Shown here: one piece after another, positions 7,077 through 13,639 of the stretch
Layout of the letters: the number at the start of each line of letters is the position of its first letter
How positions within the stretch are numbered: the first letter of the stretch is position 1
NCBI GenBank assembly: GCA_039024315.1
Contig: JBCCQN010000147.1
Span: forward strand, 1-20,543
Length of the DNA stretch: 20,543 bases
Direction: 5' to 3'
DNA from: JBCAWW01 sp039024315
GTDB lineage: Bacteria > Bacteroidota > Bacteroidia > J057
Program-made: the position numbers and the translations under genes
The notes under the pieces: generated by a model
Told to the model about the DNA's origin: nothing
Databases searched by the model: none
Seen by the model: the letters and a program-made list of their open reading frames with translations, nothing else

Positions 7077-7635
7077 CAAATCGTAATTCCTGATACCTAG
7101 GATCTTCTTGGACGAGTTTAAATAATGTTTTTTTACACATAAATTTTCGCTTTCGGGTGTAGCCTTCACTACTAAGCTGCATCTTTTGCATAATTTCTTT
7201 GATGCCGGCTCCGCCGAACGCTAAGCTCAAAAGTTTCTGACAATCAAGTCCAAGTAGCTTAAATTTTTCATTATATAAATTTTGTCTTGCTCTCTTGGCC
7301 ATAGCCTCGATGATCTTGGGCTCTTCTGCTATTAATATCTCTGTATCCTCAAATGTTACCTTTTTGTTTTTTCGTAATTGTCTAAGCCACCAATTTCGGC
7401 AAATAGCATACAATAGCGTAAAAAACTGACTCTTGAGCACAAATTCAGGCTTTAGTGCCATTTGATAGAGGGTCATGATACCCTCCTGAAACACATCCTC
7501 TGCTTCGGCAGCACTGCCCGCATTTTTCAGTACAAAGTCCTTAATCCTTGGAAAATGAGCTGAATATATTTCGTGCAAAATTTGCTGATCTCCGCTTTTA
7601 AGTCCTTGCAAATACTTTCGAGACTGATCGGTCAT
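7054..7635 (-). CDS. ECF-type RNA polymerase sigma factor
   Basis: Sigma-70 family extracytoplasmic-function factor, 193 residues. Region 2 spans ~10-95 with the core-binding helix SAAEAEDVFQEGIMTLYQM and the RNWWLRQLRKNKK end. Region 4 spans ~125-180 (LDCQKLLSLAFGGAGIKEIMQKM, a helix-turn-helix, then SSEGYTRKRKFMCKKTL). Its 3' end overlaps the membrane TPR gene, the usual sigma/anti-sigma order. It is divergent from the T9SS and CHAT genes, so the 209-bp spacer probably holds its own target promoters. It is diverged from canonical RpoE-like factors such as the one at 18648. A mini-hairpin repeat sits in region 4 at 7206-7222, encoding LAFGGAG. Confidence 0.9.
   Translation of the reverse strand: MTDQSRKYLQGLKSGDQQILHEIYSAHFPRIKDFVLKNAGSAAEAEDVFQEGIMTLYQMALKPEFVLKSQFFTLLYAICRNWWLRQLRKNKKVTFEDTEILIAEEPKIIEAMAKRARQNLYNEKFKLLGLDCQKLLSLAFGGAGIKEIMQKMQLSSEGYTRKRKFMCKKTLFKLVQEDPRYQELRFDGGTDPI
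7206..7222 (-). repeat. C-GNA-G mini-hairpin repeat, copy 4 (inside the ECF sigma gene)
   Basis: On the minus strand it reads AGCGTT-CGGC-GGA-GCCG: exact head, perfect 4-bp stem, loop GGA. It falls in the coding sequence for sigma region 4. Confidence 0.7.
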
Positions 7636-7844
7636 ATCATGGAGTAGGGACGAGAATGCTGCATAACCGGTTGGATCAATGCTTCATTTTCTGTCAAAAA
7701 TCATTCTCCGCCGTCACAAAAATAGTTTTTTTTTGAAGACTAGGGGTAACGCTTTGCCATGCAAAGGTATTAAGGGATGTATAAACACGGGCGGACGCCG
7801 AAAAGCCCCGAAAGAGTAGGCCCCAAATTAACCTTTAGCTAATT
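7636..7844. promoter_or_regulatory. Divergent control region between the ECF sigma gene and the T9SS/CHAT genes
   Basis: This 209-bp spacer separates two divergent units. Toward the sigma gene, TATTTTTG (minus strand, 7717-7724) fits the TAnnTTTG -7 box, but no matching -33 box is evident. A run of T precedes 7734. At 7752-7766 lies CTTTGC-CAT-GCAAAG, a perfect 6-bp stem with a 3-nt loop. No clean -33/-7 pair points toward the T9SS gene, which would fit use of an alternative sigma factor; that is inference. Confidence 0.4.
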
Positions 7845-8954
7845 ATGTTGAAGCGACTTTACCTTTTGAGTTTTGCGCTAGCTTTTTTGAGTCTAGGAGC
7901 GGTAGCGCAACCATTGCTAGCAGTGGAAGATTTTCAAATCAATGGTGATTGCAGCAATCCGCCCCTAGTGGTCGATGATGATAATAGTACTTGGGAATTT
8001 GAATTTACGGTTACCACTAATACCAATAAGCCACTTGGGAATCAAGCCATTTTTCGCGTTCTGACAATTGATATTTATAAGGTAGATGGTGGCACAAGTA
8101 GCTTAGCGGCGACGATTATTCGTGGTTCTAACCGAGTATCAGTTGGAACTAAGACTTTTGGATTTAGCTCAGAGGATATTAATCTCGGTACTGGAAGCTA
8201 TGAAGTATATCTTCATGCACGTTATTATACAACTGTGGCAATTGGGAGCGGCAATATGTTTATGACTGTCAAGAAAAATGGTAATACCGTTTGTGGGCAG
8301 CAGAGTTTTGCAATTGATAAAGAAGTGGAATGTGATTTAGGGCTCATTACTTGCTTTGATTACCAAAGCTGCCATGCCATTTCTCTTTCAACCTCAACCG
8401 ATAAGTTTGGCAATATGCGAGTCAATCTCAATGTTGCCGGAAAAAACACTTTCTACATTATCTCTTGGAAAGTAGAAGAATATAAGGTGAATCCCATTCC
8501 TGGAGGCCCTGGCACCATGTACTTCAACGATGTTTACTCTGCTCCTTTGCCTTGTGGTACTTGGACCTACTCAGTCACAGTTGAAGATCCAGTTACAGGT
8601 TGCGTGATGAAGCTATTTCAAATATTCACGCATCCTTGTGCCACCCAATTACCTAATGACAAAGAGTTGATAGGCGGAAGATTTGCAAACTCTGAAGCTC
8701 CTACTTTTAGCTTATATCCCAACCCTGTGGCTAATGGACTTGTTCGCCTGAGCTACGAACTGCCAACAAATACCACACAAGCTCAGCTCGAAATCCATAA
8801 TCTTCAAGGACAATTGGTCAAAAGACTCAATATCGATCCGACCAGTACAGATATAAAAATCAAGCTAGGAGATTTGGCCAACGGACTTTATGTAGCAAGT
8901 CTCGCTGCTGATGGCCAAAGGATAGGTATGCAGCGAATGCTGCTTAAGCAGTAA
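7845..8954 (+). CDS. Secreted protein with type IX secretion C-terminal sorting domain
   Basis: The 369-residue product starts with a Sec signal peptide (MLKRLYLLSFALAFLSLGAVA). Its last ~82 residues (from ~288) are a type A T9SS sorting domain: FSLYPNPV, then LEIHNLQGQLVKRL, GLYVASL and a short basic end. T9SS carries such proteins across the outer membrane and usually attaches them to the cell surface or releases them. The central ~260 residues are beta-rich with several cysteines (DCSNPP, CDLGLITC, CHAI, CGTW, GCVM, HPC) and probably form Ig-like surface domains; I recognise no enzyme. The gene lies 234 bp upstream of the TPR-CHAT gene and ends in a strong terminator, so the two are mostly transcribed separately. 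Confidence 0.88.
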   Translation: MLKRLYLLSFALAFLSLGAVAQPLLAVEDFQINGDCSNPPLVVDDDNSTWEFEFTVTTNTNKPLGNQAIFRVLTIDIYKVDGGTSSLAATIIRGSNRVSVGTKTFGFSSEDINLGTGSYEVYLHARYYTTVAIGSGNMFMTVKKNGNTVCGQQSFAIDKEVECDLGLITCFDYQSCHAISLSTSTDKFGNMRVNLNVAGKNTFYIISWKVEEYKVNPIPGGPGTMYFNDVYSAPLPCGTWTYSVTVEDPVTGCVMKLFQIFTHPCATQLPNDKELIGGRFANSEAPTFSLYPNPVANGLVRLSYELPTNTTQAQLEIHNLQGQLVKRLNIDPTSTDIKIKLGDLANGLYVASLAADGQRIGMQRMLLKQ

Positions 8955-8982
8955 GTGATGAAATAAGTGTCAATACTTTCTC

Positions 8983-9025
8983 GGCATCCTTCCCTGATAG
9001 TTTTGGGGATAGGATGCCATTTTTG
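8983..9025 (+). terminator. Terminator after the T9SS protein gene
   Basis: GGCATCCT (8983-8990) pairs with AGGATGCC (9011-9018), with an inner CCC/GGGG pairing. ATTTTTG follows. It lies 28 bp after the stop codon. Confidence 0.85.
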
Positions 9026-9095
9026 TCTTGCCACGTACTTGAAACATCCTTGTAGCAGCATGGAGGCCCAGTTTAGGCAATAGGCTGTACGAATA

Positions 9096-9112
9096 AACGT
9101 TCTGCGAAGCAA
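9096..9112 (+). repeat. C-GNA-G mini-hairpin repeat, copy 5 (upstream of the CHAT gene)
   Basis: AACGTT-CTGC-GAA-GCAA: three of four stem pairs are kept and the head has one change. It is intergenic, between the terminator and the CHAT gene. Confidence 0.7.
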
Positions 9113-9116
9113 TGCA

Positions 9117-9142
9117 AAGACTCATTGAAAGTAAGACTCATT
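9117..9142. promoter_or_regulatory. Tandem AAGACTCATT direct repeat, possible operator
   Basis: AAGACTCATT occurs at 9117-9126 and again at 9133-9142, a 16-bp period, 47-72 bp upstream of the CHAT start. Paired 10-mers at this spacing in a promoter region suggest binding of a dimeric regulator, but the factor is unknown. Confidence 0.4.
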
Positions 9143-9188
9143 TTTTAAGGGTATCTTTCATACTGTTTTCATCTGGAATTATAGCACC

Positions 9189-12100
9189 ATGTATCTAAAG
9201 CGAATCTTTAGTTTGTTTGCGGTATTATGTTTTTCCTTTTCTGGCAGCTTATGGGGACAGCAATCGAGCTATGAGCTTGGACAAGCATTTTTGAAAGAGG
9301 GAGAATCCCTAGATTATTTTCATAAATACCAAGAAGCCTTACCCGTATTTATGCAAGCATTTGACTGCTTTGAGGAGTCTGACTCTCTTCGTCAGCAAAG
9401 CGCTGCTTTAGCCTCAGTTGGTAATCTATATATTGAACTGGGTGCTTACGATTCAGCCCAAGTGCAATTTGATAAAGCATTGGTTTTGGCCCAGCAAGGA
9501 GGGTTTGTCTTGGAAGGTGTGATCGCTGAAGAAGGGCTGGCTAAACTGATGTTTTTAAAGGGAGAATCGTCTAAGGCCCTTACGATATTGCTTGAGGTAT
9601 TTGCTGAAAAGAAAGCATTGCTGGGGGCAAATGACATCGAGCTTGCCGTGCTCTGCAATTATATCGGAGGGATCTATGGCAATCGTGGGGACTTTGAATT
9701 GGCGGCAAATTATTTTTCGCAAGGGCTGGACATTAGGGTGCTACACTTTGGGCCTGATGATCAGATATTGGCATCTTCCCACTACAACTTGTCTAATTGT
9801 CTGCTGCTGCAGGGAAATTTTGAAGAGGCACTGCAACAAATGCAAAAAGCACTCTATGTAATGCAAAGAAATGGGGAGGAAGAAAACCGGATCTTTGCTA
9901 ATATCTATGGAGGATTGGGAAGTGTATATTTAGAGCTTGATCAACTAGACAAAGCCGGTCAATACCTCGAGAAAGCAGATAGCTTATTCAAAGAAACTTT
10001 AGGTCCTGACAATATTCAGCGACAAATGATCTTGATCAACTTGGCTAAGCTGTATCGAGTAAAGCGCCAACTAGATCGCGGTATTGGCTTTTTGGAGGAG
10101 CGCCTCGCCCTGCAAAAAAAATACTTACCAATGCCTCATATATTGACCATTATCACCCTTGAATCCTTAGGGAAATATCATGTCGAAGCAGGGAGGCCCG
10201 CAAAAGGACTCTCGATTTTAGAAGAGGCCAAGCGTTTGGTTGAATCAGATCAGAGCGGTCGAGCCGAAAACCAAATTGGACATCTATACCTCACCTTAGG
10301 CAATTATTATCTAGATGCCCAAGCATATGAGGAGGCGATCAACTACTATCAAAAAGCCTTGGATCGTTTTAGCTGGGGACCTAAGCAGCAGGGAGATAGA
10401 CAGGCTAATCCCCCACTAGACAAAATTGTCAAATGGCCATTTGTACTGGAAGCGTTACACAAAAAGGCTATGGCGCTAATGGGGATCGCTCAAGCGGATC
10501 TGCAACATCCTGATCGACAACTTGCGCTAGAAACCTTCCTTCATGCGGCCAAATTGATTGATCGCATAAGAGTGCAGCTAAAGAGTGCAGCTGCCCAAAA
10601 ATCACTCTCTCTATCAGGACAGGCAATCTTTGAGGAAATCATCAACCTAGCCTATCAAAACTACCAAGCTGATCGATCTCAAGAGGCTCTCGAGCTAGCT
10701 TTCTGGGCAGCCGAAAAAAATAAAGCCTTTTTGCTCCTTCGTAATACGCAGAAGCTAGACATCAATCGGCAACAGATATTACCTGATAGTCTTTTAGTAT
10801 TGGAGGCGAGGCTGAAAGCAGATATTTCTTATTTAGAGACCCAGCTTTATCAGCAAAGTCATCAGGTTCAAGATTCTTCTTTCAGAGAACGACAAAACGA
10901 ATTGTTTGGCACTCGCCAAACCTATGACTCGCTCACCCGACTGCTTGAAAGCCAGTATCCGCGTTACTTTCAAGCGCAGTATCCTAGTAAACGGGTCAGC
11001 ATAGCCGAAATACAAGAACTGTTGCCTGCCAAGCAGCAGACTGCTTGGATCGAATATGCCTGGTGCGATACGATTTTATATGCCTTTGTGATCCAAGCCC
11101 AAAGCTGCGATATGATTGCGCTCAAGGGTTCAGACTCACTCGTAGAGCAGATCCGTTTGTTTTGCCAAGAATTGGGAGCGGGCGGCACCATATGGGAAAA
11201 TACCGGTGATCAGGTGGTCGATTTTAGTAGGCAGAGTTATCAATTGTTTCGACAGCTATGGCAGCCATTGGCGGCGTATATTCCTGACTCGCTTACTAGT
11301 TTAGTAATTATCCCTGATCGGGAACTCTTTCAACTACCTTTTGAATTGTTGCTGACCAAGCCAAGCCCATCGACCCAGACTTACAAAAAATTGCCATATC
11401 TACTGCACAAATATCAAATTCACTATGATGCTTCTGCGACGATCTGGACCTTACAGAGCAAGCGTTCGGCGCAGCCTCACAACGAGAAGAGTCTCATCTT
11501 TGCATATGGAGGTAATCAGCAGCAACTAGCCACGGATCAAGAAGCAAAAAAAATCCAGCAAGTCTTACAGGGAAACGTTTACAGTGGAGCTACGGCTTCA
11601 AAAAATCAATTTCAATCCCTAGCGCCTCAATATGGTCTCTTACATTTGGCCTGCCATGCTCGGCTAGACGACCTGCACCCTAAATTTTCAGCCCTATTCC
11701 TAGCTCCGCCTTCTTCAGACTCGATCAAAGCCAGTCAGCTGTACGTACAGGAGTTGTTTCACATGGAGCTTCGGGCTGAGCTGGCAGTGCTCAGCGCCTG
11801 TGAAACTGGTAATGGAAAATATCTCAGTGGAGAAGGGCAAATCAGTCTGACCTATGGCTTTCTCAACGCAGGCGTGCCAGCAGTCGTGATGAGTCTTTGG
11901 CAGGTAGAGGATCACAGTACGCAAAAGCTGATGCAGTACTTCTACCAAAATCTTGCCCAAGGGATGAGCAAAGACCAAGCTTTGCGACAAGCGAAACTCG
12001 AATACCTCAAATTGGCAGATCCTTTGACAGCCCATCCACGCTTTTGGGCGGCCTTTGTAGCCCAAGGCAATATGCAACCAGTGAGTTTTCTCTCCGAGAG

Positions 12101-12245
12101 AGGTTTTTTTAGTCGCATGCCCTTTAACGGGACCTTTTGGCTAATATTCTGGTTGATATTGGGGATTTTGGCTATTTATTTGGGCATGAGGGCAAGGAAT
12201 GCTAAATTTAGTGGCATCTCCAAGCGGTTTGAGCCAAGCAGATAA
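9189..12245 (+). CDS. Membrane-anchored TPR-CHAT protein (caspase/separase-like protease fold)
   Basis: CHAT domains are cysteine peptidases of the caspase/separase clan. This 1018-residue product has an N-terminal signal peptide (MYLKRIFSLFAVLCFSFSGS), at least seven TPR units between ~40 and ~400 (for example LASVGNLYIELGAYDSAQ and YNLSNCLLLQGNFEEA), a helical linker, and a CHAT domain at ~680-958. The catalytic pair is present: His823 in HLACHARLDD and Cys871 in LSACETGNG, followed by SLWQVED and the HPRFWAAF end. A transmembrane helix (~983-1000) with a short basic tail implies inner-membrane anchoring and a periplasmic protease. The gene overlaps the next by 47 nt. A mini-hairpin repeat at 11461-11477 encodes part of the linker. 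Substrate is unknown; the neighbouring anti-sigma-like protein is a candidate. Confidence 0.93.
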   Translation: MYLKRIFSLFAVLCFSFSGSLWGQQSSYELGQAFLKEGESLDYFHKYQEALPVFMQAFDCFEESDSLRQQSAALASVGNLYIELGAYDSAQVQFDKALVLAQQGGFVLEGVIAEEGLAKLMFLKGESSKALTILLEVFAEKKALLGANDIELAVLCNYIGGIYGNRGDFELAANYFSQGLDIRVLHFGPDDQILASSHYNLSNCLLLQGNFEEALQQMQKALYVMQRNGEEENRIFANIYGGLGSVYLELDQLDKAGQYLEKADSLFKETLGPDNIQRQMILINLAKLYRVKRQLDRGIGFLEERLALQKKYLPMPHILTIITLESLGKYHVEAGRPAKGLSILEEAKRLVESDQSGRAENQIGHLYLTLGNYYLDAQAYEEAINYYQKALDRFSWGPKQQGDRQANPPLDKIVKWPFVLEALHKKAMALMGIAQADLQHPDRQLALETFLHAAKLIDRIRVQLKSAAAQKSLSLSGQAIFEEIINLAYQNYQADRSQEALELAFWAAEKNKAFLLLRNTQKLDINRQQILPDSLLVLEARLKADISYLETQLYQQSHQVQDSSFRERQNELFGTRQTYDSLTRLLESQYPRYFQAQYPSKRVSIAEIQELLPAKQQTAWIEYAWCDTILYAFVIQAQSCDMIALKGSDSLVEQIRLFCQELGAGGTIWENTGDQVVDFSRQSYQLFRQLWQPLAAYIPDSLTSLVIIPDRELFQLPFELLLTKPSPSTQTYKKLPYLLHKYQIHYDASATIWTLQSKRSAQPHNEKSLIFAYGGNQQQLATDQEAKKIQQVLQGNVYSGATASKNQFQSLAPQYGLLHLACHARLDDLHPKFSALFLAPPSSDSIKASQLYVQELFHMELRAELAVLSACETGNGKYLSGEGQISLTYGFLNAGVPAVVMSLWQVEDHSTQKLMQYFYQNLAQGMSKDQALRQAKLEYLKLADPLTAHPRFWAAFVAQGNMQPVSFLSERGFFSRMPFNGTFWLIFWLILGILAIYLGMRARNAKFSGISKRFEPSR
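11461..11477 (+). repeat. C-GNA-G mini-hairpin repeat, copy 6 (inside the CHAT gene)
   Basis: AGCGTT-CGGC-GCA-GCCT: exact head, three of four stem pairs, loop GCA. It encodes KRSAQP in a non-conserved stretch inside the CHAT region, before the catalytic motifs. Confidence 0.7.
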
Positions 12246-13638
12246 ATATACGATCATCGATATCGAGACGACTGGTGGTGACCCTCGCACCGATCGAATC
12301 ACCGAGATTGCCATCTACCTACATGATGGTGAGCAGGTCATCGATGAATTTGTTTCGCTCGTCAATCCCGAAAAGCCCATTCCGGACTTTATCACCAAGA
12401 TCACAGGGATCAACAATGATATGGTGCGGGATGCGCCCAAGTTTTATGAGATTGCCAAGCAAATCGTTGAGATTACTGAAGGAGCGGTCTTCGTCGCCCA
12501 TAATGTGCGTTTTGACTACAGCTTTGTGCAAAAAGAGTTTCGCTCCTTGGGCTTTGTCTTTACCCGCAAGCAGCTCTGCACCGTCAAACTGAGCCGTAAA
12601 CTCCTGCCAGGGCATCGCTCTTATTCACTAGGCAAACTGACCAAAAGTCTCGGGATCGAACTACAAAATCGCCACCGGGCCGCGGGTGATGCCAAGGCAA
12701 CGGTTATCCTATTTGAAAAATTACTCGAAGTAGGCAGGCAGGCCTCCTCAATGGGCGATATTATGAAGTCGGAGTTTGCCAATATCAAACTACCGCCAAA
12801 TCTCGACCGCAAAGTGGTGGAGCAATTACCCGAAGAGGTCGGAGTCTATTATTTCCATGACGCCAAAGGCAATGTCATCTATTGTGGCAAGAGCAATCAC
12901 ATCCGCAAGCGGATTCGTTCTCACTTCCAAGGCGCTTACCAAAAGACACGCACCATCGAGATGTTTGAGCTGGTGCATCATATCAGTCATACCCTCTGTG
13001 GCAATGAGCTCATTGCGCTGCTTCTCGAAAACGAGGAAATCAAGCGTTTGCAGCCGATCTATAATCGTGCCCAAAGGAGACAAAAGTTCCGCTTTGCGGT
13101 TTATCAATATGAAGCGCAGGATGGATACATCCGCCTCAAAATCGGCAAATACGACGAAAGCCTCAGGCCACTGGCCGGTTTTGCCACTCGTAGTTCGGCC
13201 GAAAGTGGGCTTGATCGCCGGATCAAAGAGTACCAGCTCTGCGCGCGCTTATGTGAGCGTGAAAAGGGGAAAGGGCGCTGTTTTTATCGTCAGCTCCATA
13301 TCTGTAAAGGCGCTTGCGCCGGTGAGGAAGATCCCGAAAGCTATAATGAGCGGGTGGCAAAGGCTATCAATTCTCTCAACTATGGTCGCGGTAAACTAGA
13401 AAACTTCCTTGTCCTCGGTGCTGGTCGCAACCAGCAAGAACGCTCCGTCGTTTTTGTGGAACGGGGGATTTATCGGGGTTATACTTATCTTGACGAATCT
13501 TATTTAGGGGCTTCACCCGAAACATTGATCGAAGCAATTCCCTTTAAAGAGGAAACGCCCGATGTACAGCGCATCATTCAGGGCTATATCAAGAAACATC
13601 CCAAAGAGGTATTCCCTTTGGAACCACAACCGGACTGA
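12199..13638 (+). CDS. DEDDh exonuclease fused to GIY-YIG nuclease (DnaQ-UvrC/Cho-like)
   Basis: The 479-residue protein joins a DnaQ-type 3'-5' exonuclease (~17-180) to a GIY-YIG endonuclease of the UvrC/Cho type (~208-300). The exonuclease residues are complete: Asp21 and Glu23 in IIDIETTG, Asp106 in HNVRFDYSF, His159 and Asp164 in HRAAGD. The GIY-YIG part shows GVYYF (215-219), VIYCGKS, the Arg helix IRKRIRSHF and the Glu helix ending in QPIYNRA. A Cys-rich stretch (CARLCEREKGKGRCFY, ICKGACAG) resembles the UvrC N-terminal region. The family is linked to nucleotide-excision-like repair. No start codon exists between the CHAT stop and Asp21, so the start must lie inside the CHAT gene, giving a 47-nt overlap. 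The next gene begins 1 nt after its stop. Confidence 0.93.
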   Translation: MLNLVASPSGLSQADKYTIIDIETTGGDPRTDRITEIAIYLHDGEQVIDEFVSLVNPEKPIPDFITKITGINNDMVRDAPKFYEIAKQIVEITEGAVFVAHNVRFDYSFVQKEFRSLGFVFTRKQLCTVKLSRKLLPGHRSYSLGKLTKSLGIELQNRHRAAGDAKATVILFEKLLEVGRQASSMGDIMKSEFANIKLPPNLDRKVVEQLPEEVGVYYFHDAKGNVIYCGKSNHIRKRIRSHFQGAYQKTRTIEMFELVHHISHTLCGNELIALLLENEEIKRLQPIYNRAQRRQKFRFAVYQYEAQDGYIRLKIGKYDESLRPLAGFATRSSAESGLDRRIKEYQLCARLCEREKGKGRCFYRQLHICKGACAGEEDPESYNERVAKAINSLNYGRGKLENFLVLGAGRNQQERSVVFVERGIYRGYTYLDESYLGASPETLIEAIPFKEETPDVQRIIQGYIKKHPKEVFPLEPQPD

Positions 13639-13639
13639 T

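Noticed and set aside
7495..7506. CTGC-CGAA-GCAG stem on the minus strand of the first ECF sigma gene
   Set aside because: It has a four-base loop and no AGCGTT head, and it encodes the conserved AEAEDVF segment of sigma region 2.
13083..13099. AAAGTT-CCGC-TTT-GCGG in the nuclease gene
   Set aside because: The stem is perfect but the head matches only partly and the loop is TTT. A 4-bp stem alone is expected by chance in 20 kb, so it was not counted.
13429..13449. Minus-strand AGCGTTC in the nuclease gene
   Set aside because: The exact head is present without any hairpin. A few such 7-mers are expected by chance.
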